The notes below the pieces were generated by a model. The model made no database searches. It had not been told where the DNA came from and saw only the letters and a list, made by a program, of their open reading frames with translations. Below, one piece after another: positions 1-6,292 of a stretch of DNA of 7,643 nt. Position numbers and translations under genes: made by a program. Numbering within the stretch: the stretch's first letter is position 1; the number at the start of each line of letters is the position of its first letter. Source of the DNA: Actinomyces sp. (GTDB taxonomy: Bacteria; Actinomycetota; Acidimicrobiia; Acidimicrobiales; Aldehydirespiratoraceae); contig RFFY01000007.1 in NCBI GenBank assembly GCA_003697065.1, positions 1 to 7,643 of the forward strand. The letters are read 5' to 3'.

Positions 1-926
1 CGCACGAAGTAGCGCTGGAGGGCGAAGAACACCGCCAGGGGCACGCCGGACTGCACGAACGCCCCCGCCGACAGGAGGTGCTCGCGCAGGCCGAACTCCC
101 CCGCCAACGAGGCGATGCGCACGGTGGCGGGCAGCTCACTGCCCCGGGAGCCGATCATGGTCAAGGCGATGAGGTAGTCGTTCCAGGTCCACAGGAACTG
201 GAAGATGGCGAAGGCGGCCAGGACCGGCACCGACAGGGGCAGGACGAGACGCCAGAAGATGGTGAAGTGGTCGGCGCCGTCGATGCGGGCCGCCTCGAAC
301 ACGTCGCCGGGCAGGGAGGCGATGTAGTTGTGTAACAGGAAAATGGCGAAGGGCATGGCGAAGGCCGTGTGGGTCAACCACACCGCCGTCGTCGTGCCCG
401 CCAGTCCCAGGTCGGGGAACAGGGTCACCGTCTTGTCGAGCAGGGGGACCGTCCAGTGGGCGCCGCCCGAGTACATCTGCAGCAGGGGGATGAGGGCCAC
501 CTGGTTGGGGATGGCCAGTAGGGACACGGTGGCGATGAAGGCCAGGTGGCGACCCCGGAAGTCGATCCAGGCGAAGGCGTAGGCGGCGAAGGCGGCGATG
601 GCGATGGGAATGATGGTGGCGGGGATGGCGATGGCGAAGGAGTTGACCAGGCCCTCGCGCAGGCCGCCCGTGGCCTCCGCCGACAGGACGTCGCGGTAGT
701 TGTCGAGGCTGAAGTCGGCGAAGGTCTGTCCCCACGGCACGATCGAGTCCCACCAGCCCGAGGTGCGCTGGAGGTCGCGGACCCGGAAGGAGTTGATGAA
801 CAGGCCCGTGGTGGGGATGGCCCACAACACGACGAGGATCCACAGGATCCAGGTGGGGATCGAGCGCAGGGCCCCGTAGAGGCGGGCGGCGGGTCCGGGC
901 CGGACGGGAGCGGTGGTGGCGGTCAT
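1..926 (-). CDS. AglG/MalG-like carbohydrate ABC transporter permease (3' end cut by window edge)
   Basis: Inner-membrane permease of a CUT1 sugar importer, expected to pair with the AglF-like permease encoded just upstream. The visible part is 308 residues. Helix 1 lies at about residues 24-44, followed by IPTTGLFINSFR and a GWW motif, a pattern typical of AglG proteins. Further hydrophobic segments follow. The EAA loop that docks the ATPase starts at E211 (EAARIDGADHFTIFWRLVLP). The visible end, LQRYFVR, is close to the family C-terminus, so only about ten residues should be missing. The ATG overlaps the preceding stop by one base (TGATG). AGGAGG at 937-942 lies 10 bases upstream, inside the upstream gene, so translation is probably coupled. 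Residue 198 is a TTA leucine codon, rare at this GC content. Family assignment is firm; alpha-glucoside specificity is inferred only from resemblance to AglG. Confidence 0.93.
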   Translation of the reverse strand, partial: MTATTAPVRPGPAARLYGALRSIPTWILWILVVLWAIPTTGLFINSFRVRDLQRTSGWWDSIVPWGQTFADFSLDNYRDVLSAEATGGLREGLVNSFAIAIPATIIPIAIAAFAAYAFAWIDFRGRHLAFIATVSLLAIPNQVALIPLLQMYSGGAHWTVPLLDKTVTLFPDLGLAGTTTAVWLTHTAFAMPFAIFLLHNYIASLPGDVFEAARIDGADHFTIFWRLVLPLSVPVLAAFAIFQFLWTWNDYLIALTMIGSRGSELPATVRIASLAGEFGLREHLLSAGAFVQSGVPLAVFFALQRYFV

Positions 927-2935
927 CAGGCCTGGGCCTCCTGCATCCGGCGGATGTTGTAGTACATGATCGGGAGGACCGAGACGAAGAGCAGCACGGC
1001 CAGGGCCGAGCCCAGCCCGAAGTTGAGCTCGGTGAAGGCCCGCTGCCACATCTCGTTGGCGATCACCTGGGTGTCGAAGTTGCCGTTCGTCATCACCTTG
1101 ACGATGTCGAACACCTTCATGACCGTCACGATGATGGTGGTGACGACGACGCCGATGGTGGGCAGGATCTGGGGGACGATCACCCGCCAGAAGGTCTGGG
1201 ACTCGGTGGCCCCGTCGACCTTGGCCGCCTCGATGAGCTCGGACGGCACGGCCTTGATGGCCGCCGAGAAGATGACCATGGCGAAGCCGGTCTGGATCCA
1301 GATGAGAACCGCCATCAGCCACAGGTTGTTGAAGGGGGGTTCGGTCAGGAACAGGATCGTGTCGGGTTCGATCGAGCCGTCGGCGCCGGTGACGTAGCCG
1401 CCGATCCCCGAGTCGATCAGGCGCACCGCCAGCAGGGCGAAGGGAACGGCGGCGATGGCGCCGACCACCGCCACCGACAGGGACTCGCGGCGCCAGCCGG
1501 CCACGAGGGCGGCGAGACAGGCGACGAGGACGAGACCGACGAGGACGAGGAGCACGACCTGGCCCGTGGTCTCGTTGGAGAAGCGACCCAACCACACCCA
1601 CAGGGAGTTGAACACGCCCGTTTGCTGCTTGGAGGTGTCGCGGGCGATGTACATGAAGCGCCAGATGATCGACGCCCCGACGAAGGAGATGGCCATGGGC
1701 ATGAAGATCAGGCTCTTCGCCACGCTCTCGAGGCGGGCGCGGTCGGCGAGGACGGCGATGGCGAGCCCGAACCCGGTGGCCATGGTGGTCACGGCGATGA
1801 CCCACCAGATGTTGTTGAAGATCGTGCCCCGCAGCACCGACAGGGCGGCGAAGGACATGAGGAACACGCCGAGGCCCAAGGCCGGGGTGGAGCCCCCGTT
1901 GAGCTCGAAGCCGGACCGGCGGCGGCGACCGGTGACGACGCCGACGACCAGACCCAGCACCACCACCCCCGCCCCGAACCACATGAGGCGTGAGGTGAAC
2001 ATGTGGGGCCAGTCGGAGATCTTGAAGCTCTTGTCGTTGGAGAAGATCTCGCCGTAGTTGCGCAGGCCCACGAACTCGATGGTGCGGGCGTCGTAGACCG
2101 ACAGGTAGATGGTGCGCAGGAGGGGGATGATGAGCCCCCCGAGGATGAAGGCCATGGCCGGGGCCAGGAAGATGTACTTGCGGGAGGCGATCTCGAGCAG
2201 GGTGCGGGTGTTGCGGTCGGGCGGCTCGCTGAGGCCGAGGCGGGCCCCGAGCACGAGACCGAGCCCCCCGAAGGCCACGATGGCCTCCGCCGCGGTGCCG
2301 TCGCCGATGTCGGCGCCCCCGAAGGCGCCGAGCACCCAGCCGACGGCGGCGCCCACCAGTGCCCAGCGGATGGCGCCCCGCCGGCCGTCACGGGCCCGGC
2401 CCACGAGGGCGAAGAGGCCGGCGCCGACCACGGGACCGAGGACCGTGGGGACCGGCGCCAGGGCCGGCTGGGCCCGGCCCCGGGTCACGGCGCCGAGCAG
2501 GACGCCGACGCCGACACCGACGGCCACACCGATGAGGAGGCGCTGACGCCCGTCGTCGACGCGGCTCAGCAGCCAGCCCGTGGCCCCGCCGATGGCGACT
2601 CCGACGAGACCCCACACGAGGGGACGGGGCCCGATGTTCTGGAGGATCCGGTTGGCGTCGAGGACGCCGAAGGCCACCCCGCCGGCCACGGCCCCCACCA
2701 CGGCGCTGAAGAGATCCCAGCGGTCGGCGGTCTGGTCGAAGAGCTTGTTGGCCCCGATGAACAGGCCCCCGCTCAGCCCGACCGCCACGACGACCTTGAC
2801 CAGGGTCGAGCCCACCTTGGCCGGCTCGGCGAACGCCAACCACACGAAGAAGGCGACGAGGGCCCCGTACAGCACGGTGTTGCCGACGAGGCGGAGCCGG
2901 TCGCCGGTCCGGCTGGGTCCTTCGACGAGTTGCAT
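926..2935 (-). CDS. Oversized AglF/MalF-like sugar ABC transporter permease with extra membrane segments
   Basis: Permease subunit of the same sugar importer. The conserved core is AglF-like: helix 1 about residues 254-274, FVGLRNYGEIF at 288-298, a block at 405-427 (KSLIFMPMAISFVGASIIWR), IWIQTGFAMVIFSAAIK at 545-561, the EAA loop at 569-588 (EAAKVDGATESQTFWRVIVP) and KVFDIVKVMTNGNF at 607-620. At 669 residues it is about twice the usual length. Residues 1-250 form an added Gly-rich region with about eight hydrophobic segments. Two further hydrophobic pairs are inserted at about 316-370 and 458-507. I chose the ATG at 2935 because GGGAG lies 5 bases upstream. An in-frame start at 3049 would add 38 polar, Pro/Gly/Arg-rich residues and would begin inside the intergenic hairpin. 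The added parts have no function I recognise. Permease identity is near certain; the helix count is estimated by eye. Confidence 0.93.
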   Translation of the reverse strand: MQLVEGPSRTGDRLRLVGNTVLYGALVAFFVWLAFAEPAKVGSTLVKVVVAVGLSGGLFIGANKLFDQTADRWDLFSAVVGAVAGGVAFGVLDANRILQNIGPRPLVWGLVGVAIGGATGWLLSRVDDGRQRLLIGVAVGVGVGVLLGAVTRGRAQPALAPVPTVLGPVVGAGLFALVGRARDGRRGAIRWALVGAAVGWVLGAFGGADIGDGTAAEAIVAFGGLGLVLGARLGLSEPPDRNTRTLLEIASRKYIFLAPAMAFILGGLIIPLLRTIYLSVYDARTIEFVGLRNYGEIFSNDKSFKISDWPHMFTSRLMWFGAGVVVLGLVVGVVTGRRRRSGFELNGGSTPALGLGVFLMSFAALSVLRGTIFNNIWWVIAVTTMATGFGLAIAVLADRARLESVAKSLIFMPMAISFVGASIIWRFMYIARDTSKQQTGVFNSLWVWLGRFSNETTGQVVLLVLVGLVLVACLAALVAGWRRESLSVAVVGAIAAVPFALLAVRLIDSGIGGYVTGADGSIEPDTILFLTEPPFNNLWLMAVLIWIQTGFAMVIFSAAIKAVPSELIEAAKVDGATESQTFWRVIVPQILPTIGVVVTTIIVTVMKVFDIVKVMTNGNFDTQVIANEMWQRAFTELNFGLGSALAVLLFVSVLPIMYYNIRRMQEAQA

Positions 2936-2940
2936 CTCGA

Positions 2941-2945
2941 CTCCC
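2941..2945 (-). promoter_or_regulatory. Ribosome binding site of the AglF-like permease
   Basis: GGGAG on the minus strand, 5 bases before the ATG at 2935. It decides the start: the longer in-frame reading from 3049 has no comparable site and would overlap the stem-loop. Confidence 0.7.
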
Positions 2946-3047
2946 GTGTCGTGACCGGGTCCGCCCCGGACGGGCCGGGGCACCGGTCGCAGTCCAGCAC
3001 ACCACGGCGTCGTCTGCCCGCCGACGGCGACGACGCCGGAAAACGCC

Positions 3048-3084
3048 ACCGGGGTGCCGGCGCTCTCGGCGCCGGCACCCCGGT
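3048..3084 (-). terminator. Perfect 16-bp stem-loop between binding-protein and permease genes (terminator-like or mRNA-stabilising)
   Basis: The arms ACCGGGGTGCCGGCGC and GCGCCGGCACCCCGGT are exact reverse complements, separated by the 5-base loop CGAGA in the transcript. The structure begins 30 bases after the stop of the binding-protein gene. It is followed by GGCG and then only four U residues, so it is a weak match to an intrinsic terminator. In sugar-import operons such a hairpin often limits read-through or protects the 3' end of the binding-protein mRNA, giving more binding protein than permease. Either role is inference; the inverted repeat itself is exact. Confidence 0.65.
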
Positions 3085-3114
3085 CAGCTCACACGGTCAC
3101 GTCCGTGGTGACGG

Positions 3115-4443
3115 TCACTCGGTGGGCCAGCTCGCCTCGATGGCGGCAGCCCCCTCCTCGACCGTCTTGTCGCCGTTGACGATCGCCGTGCCCTCGGTCC
3201 AGAAGGTTCCGGCGCCGACGGCGGCGGGCATGAGGTCGGAGCCGTCGAAGCGGGCGACGTCGGCGTTGAGCAGGATGTCGACGAAGTTCTTCTCGAGCGG
3301 CTGGTACAGGCTGGTGTCGACGCCGCGGGCCGCCGACAGGAAGCCGGACAGGCCGCCACCCTTACGCTCGGTCTGGGCCTTCTGGCGGTTGTTGGCGTAG
3401 TCGGCGGTGGTGAAGTACTTCATGACCTCCCACACCTCGGGGGCGTCGCGGAAGGCGGCGGCCAGGGTGCCGGCCACGAGCACCGGACGGCCCTCGTTGG
3501 ACGGGAAGTAGAAGACGTCGATGGCGTCGGGCGAGCCGTCGGCGAAGGGCGTGCCGTCGGGCAGGAAGGCCGAGAAGAAGCTCGCCTGGCGGTGCATCAT
3601 GCAGTCACCGTCGACGAGGGGCTGACCGTTGTCGCCGAAGGGCGTGGCGGCGATGGAGCCACCGGCGGCGAACACGGCACCCGGCTTGTTCCACAGGTCG
3701 ACGACCCACTGCATGGCCTCGATGACCTCGGGCGAGTTGAAGGGCACCTCGTGGTTGACCCACTTGTCGTAGAACTCGCCACCGGCGTTGCGCAGGACGA
3801 GCTCTTCGACCCAGTCGGTGAAGGGCCAGCCCGTGGCGGGACCGGACTCGATACCCACGCACAGCGGGGTGTCGCCGTTGTCGATCATCTCGTCGACGAG
3901 GGCCTCGAAGTCGTCGAGGGTCTCGGGAACCTCGTAGCCCTTCTCCTCGAAGGCCGCCGGCTTGTACCACACCAGCGACTTGAGGTCGGCCTTGTTGGGC
4001 ACGGCGTACTGGGTGCCGTCGACGGTGCCGAAGGCGTTCCAGTCGGCGGGCCAGTTGGCGTTGGCCGCCGCGGCCACGTCGTCGGGCAGGGCGAGGATCA
4101 GGCCCTGGCGGGCGAAGTCGGCCACCTTGCCCGGCTGGGGGAAGATGGCGATGTCGGGCGGGTTGCCGCCCGTCGCCTGGGCGTTGATCTGGTCGGAGAA
4201 GTCACGGGCGCCGGTGTACTGGATGTCGATGCCGGTCTGGTCGGCGAACACCTTCAGGGCGTCGGCGATGCCGCCGGCCTCCTCGTCGGAGCTCTCGGGA
4301 CCGAACACGGTGACGGTCGTGCCCGACAGGTCGGTGGTCTCACCACCCCCTTCGGTGCTCGTGCTGTCGTCGTCACCGCACGCGGCCGCGATCAGGGTGA
4401 ACGCGAACAGTACGGCGACGAAACGGAGCCACTTGCTCTTCAT
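3115..4443 (-). CDS. AglE-like carbohydrate-binding lipoprotein of ABC importer
   Basis: Extracellular solute-binding protein that delivers sugar to the two permeases encoded downstream. It has 442 residues, normal for the family. The lipoprotein signal has K2, K4 and R7, a hydrophobic stretch at 8-20 and a lipobox ending AAAC with Cys22. An acidic and Ser/Thr/Gly-rich linker follows to about residue 40. The mature domain begins TVTVFGPESSDEEAGG. AglE-like blocks include GARDFSDQINAQATGGNPPD (78-97), IFPQPGKVADFARQG (100-114), CVGIESGPATGWPFTDWVEE (195-214) and DCMMHRQASF (280-289). Cys195 and Cys281 could form a disulfide. The ATG follows AGGAGGGG by 9 bases. It is the first gene of its operon, behind a LacI-like operator. 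Alpha-glucosides such as trehalose, sucrose or maltose are plausible ligands, inferred from family resemblance only. Confidence 0.95.
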   Translation of the reverse strand: MKSKWLRFVAVLFAFTLIAAACGDDDSTSTEGGGETTDLSGTTVTVFGPESSDEEAGGIADALKVFADQTGIDIQYTGARDFSDQINAQATGGNPPDIAIFPQPGKVADFARQGLILALPDDVAAAANANWPADWNAFGTVDGTQYAVPNKADLKSLVWYKPAAFEEKGYEVPETLDDFEALVDEMIDNGDTPLCVGIESGPATGWPFTDWVEELVLRNAGGEFYDKWVNHEVPFNSPEVIEAMQWVVDLWNKPGAVFAAGGSIAATPFGDNGQPLVDGDCMMHRQASFFSAFLPDGTPFADGSPDAIDVFYFPSNEGRPVLVAGTLAAAFRDAPEVWEVMKYFTTADYANNRQKAQTERKGGGLSGFLSAARGVDTSLYQPLEKNFVDILLNADVARFDGSDLMPAAVGAGTFWTEGTAIVNGDKTVEEGAAAIEASWPTE

Positions 4444-4452
4444 GGTCGCTTA

Positions 4453-4460
4453 CCCCTCCT
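4453..4460 (-). promoter_or_regulatory. Strong ribosome binding site of the sugar-binding protein gene
   Basis: AGGAGGGG on the minus strand, 9 bases before the ATG at 4443. It is the strongest Shine-Dalgarno match in the window, which fits the high expression usual for a binding protein. Confidence 0.75.
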
Positions 4461-4495
4461 GCCGCGCTCGGACGAGCTCGGCGGTCTCATGGATC

Positions 4496-4515
4496 GTCGG
4501 ACCCCTCGGTCCGAC
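4496..4515 (-). promoter_or_regulatory. 8-bp inverted repeat at the predicted 5' end of the sugar operon mRNA
   Basis: GTCGGACC and GGTCCGAC are exact complements around a 4-base spacer (GAGG in the transcript). One mismatch further out, two more pairs could extend the stem. It begins about two bases after the transcription start predicted from the candidate -10 box. It could be a 5' mRNA-protecting stem-loop or a second protein-binding site beside the operator. The repeat is seen directly; both roles are inference. Confidence 0.5.
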
Positions 4516-4517
4516 CA

Positions 4518-4531
4518 TGTAAACGCTTACA
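4518..4531 (-). promoter_or_regulatory. LacI-family-like operator upstream of the sugar transport operon
   Basis: TGTAAACGCTTACA is a near-perfect 14-bp palindrome with a central CG; only the sixth pair from each end mismatches. It fits the general LacI/CcpA-type operator pattern TGNAANCGNTNNCA. It lies 74 bases before the ATG of the binding-protein gene and covers the candidate -10 box, so a bound repressor would block transcription. This is normal for sugar-import operons, where the sugar or a derivative releases the repressor. No such regulator is encoded in the window. Confidence 0.72.
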
Positions 4532-4551
4532 CACCCCATCGCGGGCGTCAA
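4524..4551 (-). promoter_or_regulatory. Candidate promoter of the sugar transport operon
   Basis: On the minus strand TTGACG (4546-4551) is a five-of-six match to the -35 consensus. It is followed after 16 bases by TAAGCG (4524-4529), a poor -10 box that overlaps the operator. The gap to the binding-protein start is the only one in the window with this combination. The -35 box is convincing; the -10 box is weak. Confidence 0.42.
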
Positions 4552-4607
4552 GGAGTGCCGGCGGCGCCCCGCGTCCTCCGCCCCGGATCCCGTCCCCTGC
4601 GGTCGCT

Positions 4608-5495
4608 TCAGGACAAGGCGACGCCGCTGAGGTCCTCGATGAGCTCGGCGCCCCGGGAGCGGCCCCCGCCCCCGCCGGCGATGATGCGCCGGCGGACGGC
4701 GCCGGAGATGGTGTCGATGGTGACGACCACCGCGACGGTGACGAGCAGCACCGTGCCCACCTGGGGAAACTGGCGGAAGTTGAGCTGGCTCACCAGTTCG
4801 GCGCCGATACCGCCGGCGCCGATCACCCCGAGCACGGCGCTGGCGCGCACGTTGATCTCGAAGCGGAAGAGCCACAGGGCGACGACGACGGGCAGGGCCT
4901 GGGGCAGCACGGCCCACCGCATCCCGTCGAGACGGTTGCCGCCGGCGGCGGCGATGGCCTCGAGGGGGCCGGGATCGACGTCCTCGATGGCCTCGGCCGA
5001 CAGCTTGCCGAGGGTGCCGACCGAGTGGATGCCGATCGCCAGCGCCCCGGCCCACGGGCCGAGTCCGGTCACGGCGAGCAGGATCACCGCCACGATGAGT
5101 TCGGGCACGGCCCGGATGGCGTTGAACAACGCCCGCACCGGCAGACGCAGCCAGCGGGGGGTGAGGTTCTCGGCGGCGACGAAGGCCAGGGGCAGGGACA
5201 GCACGGCGGCGATGAGGGTGCCGATCCAGGCGATGTAGACGGACTCGAACACCTTCGGCACGACCCGGTCGAGGTAGGCCCCCGACAGATCGGGCGGGAA
5301 CATCTGGCGGGCGATCGCCCACGAGTCGCTCGGTGCCGACACCAGGCGGTCGAGGCTGATGTCGAGCCCGGCGAACGACCACACGATCCCCACGAGCACG
5401 ACCCCGGCCAACAACCAGCGGCCCCGACGGGGTGGACGCGGGGGACGGCCGGCTGCGGCCCGGGTCTCGTCGGGGGTGGCGACGACGCTGCTCAC
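4608..5495 (-). CDS. phnE: Second PhnE-type phosphonate/phosphate ABC transporter permease
   Basis: Inner-membrane permease of the PhnDCE importer, 295 residues. A Pro/Arg-rich cytoplasmic N-terminus (residues 12-26) leads to helix 1 at about 27-43. More helices follow at about 86-108, 128-155, 197-212 and 246-264. PhnE hallmarks are AIRAVPELIVAVIL (126-139), the ATPase-docking loop EAIAAAGGNRLDGMRWAVLP (179-198), the FRFE motif (210-213) and GVIGAGGIG (223-231). A run of five glycines (274-278) sits in the C-terminal tail. It starts with GTG, giving a GTGA overlap of 4 bases with the previous phnE, and GGAGG lies 5 bases upstream. The reading frame stays open far upstream through the other phnE and into phnC, but that part is a high-GC artefact in the wrong frame. 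It probably forms a heterodimer with the first PhnE. Confidence 0.95.
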   Translation of the reverse strand: MSSVVATPDETRAAAGRPPRPPRRGRWLLAGVVLVGIVWSFAGLDISLDRLVSAPSDSWAIARQMFPPDLSGAYLDRVVPKVFESVYIAWIGTLIAAVLSLPLAFVAAENLTPRWLRLPVRALFNAIRAVPELIVAVILLAVTGLGPWAGALAIGIHSVGTLGKLSAEAIEDVDPGPLEAIAAAGGNRLDGMRWAVLPQALPVVVALWLFRFEINVRASAVLGVIGAGGIGAELVSQLNFRQFPQVGTVLLVTVAVVVTIDTISGAVRRRIIAGGGGGRSRGAELIEDLSGVALS

Positions 5496-6292
5496 ACGAG
5501 CCTCCGGCGCAGGGCGGCACTGACCTGCTCGAGGACGACGACGACCACGAAGACGATGACGACGACACCGAGCACCCGGTCGAAGCGGAAGAACTGGCGC
5601 TGGGCCTCGATCACCCGGCCGATGCCGCCGGCGCCGACGAGCCCCAGCACCAGCGAGGCGCGGATGTTGAGCTCGAACACGTACAGGGCGTAGGCGACGT
5701 AGGCGGGCAGGACCTCGGGCAGGACCCCGGTGGCGACGGCGGGCACGTGGGGCGAGCCGGCGGCCCGGGCCGCCTCCAGGGCCCGGGTGTCGACCCCGTC
5801 GACGGCCTCGCTGAACAGCTTCACCATCACCGACAGGGAGAAGATGATGAGGCCCAGGGTGCCGGCGAGAGCGCCGATCCCGATGGCGGTGACGAGGAGC
5901 TTGGCCCAGAACAGGTCGGGCACGGCCCGCACGACGTTCATGACGGTCCGCGTGACCCCGTAGACCAGCCGGCCGGGGGCGGTCACCTGTGACATGGCGA
6001 AGCTGACGGGCAGGGCCAGGCCGCATCCGATCACGGTGGCGAGGATGGCGATCTGGAAGGTCTCGATGAGGGGGTCGATGACGTTGTCGCGCGACAAGAC
6101 CCAGTCCCACGGGATGGGCCAGAACTTCTCCCAGAGGGGGTTGGTCCAGATGTCGACGGCGGTGGTGATGTCGAAGCCGACCCGGCGGCCGGCGAACACC
6201 GTGAAGACCCCGAGCCCGGCCCACACGCCGAGCATCCACACCCGCGGCCGCGGTTTGGGCGGCCGGGCGGTGGTGCCCGCCGGGGTGGTCAC
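5492..6292 (-). CDS. phnE: First PhnE-type phosphonate/phosphate ABC transporter permease
   Basis: Inner-membrane permease of the PhnDCE importer, 266 residues. A basic Pro-rich N-terminus is followed by helix 1 at about 18-35. A Trp-rich periplasmic stretch (49-64) follows, then helices at about 77-100, 122-152 and 196-206, and a final strongly hydrophobic helix at 238-254. Family marks are VVRAVPDLFWAKLLVTAIG (120-138), the EAA-like docking loop EAARAAGSPHVPAVATGVLP (173-192), the YVFE motif (204-207) and LVGAGGIG (218-225). The GTG start overlaps the phnC stop as GTGA, with GAGGG a few bases upstream inside phnC. It differs clearly in sequence from the next permease, so the pair are old paralogues rather than a recent duplication. 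The substrate could be phosphonate, phosphite or phosphate; the sequence does not settle it. Confidence 0.95.
   Translation of the reverse strand: MTTPAGTTARPPKPRPRVWMLGVWAGLGVFTVFAGRRVGFDITTAVDIWTNPLWEKFWPIPWDWVLSRDNVIDPLIETFQIAILATVIGCGLALPVSFAMSQVTAPGRLVYGVTRTVMNVVRAVPDLFWAKLLVTAIGIGALAGTLGLIIFSLSVMVKLFSEAVDGVDTRALEAARAAGSPHVPAVATGVLPEVLPAYVAYALYVFELNIRASLVLGLVGAGGIGRVIEAQRQFFRFDRVLGVVVIVFVVVVVLEQVSAALRRRLV

Noticed and set aside
2936..3049. Upstream in-frame extension of the AglF-like permease
   Set aside because: The extra 38 residues are not membrane-like, the start would fall in the stem-loop, and the ATG at 2935 has a good GGGAG site.
2003..3400. Long open frame on the plus strand (465 codons)
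   Set aside because: It is antisense to the AglF-like permease and crosses the perfect stem-loop. Composition is Gly/Asp/Glu/Pro/His-rich with no recognisable family.
4552..4607. Possible terminator after phnE2
   Set aside because: Only a 5-bp GGCGG/CCGCC pairing with a 13-base loop and no U-tract was found, too weak to call; read-through into the sugar operon cannot be excluded.
3592..5238. Long open frame on the plus strand (548 codons)
   Set aside because: It lies opposite the binding-protein gene, the operon promoter and phnE2. Its product is low-complexity Gly/Val/Arg/Pro/Ser sequence with no domain; it is a high-GC antisense artefact.
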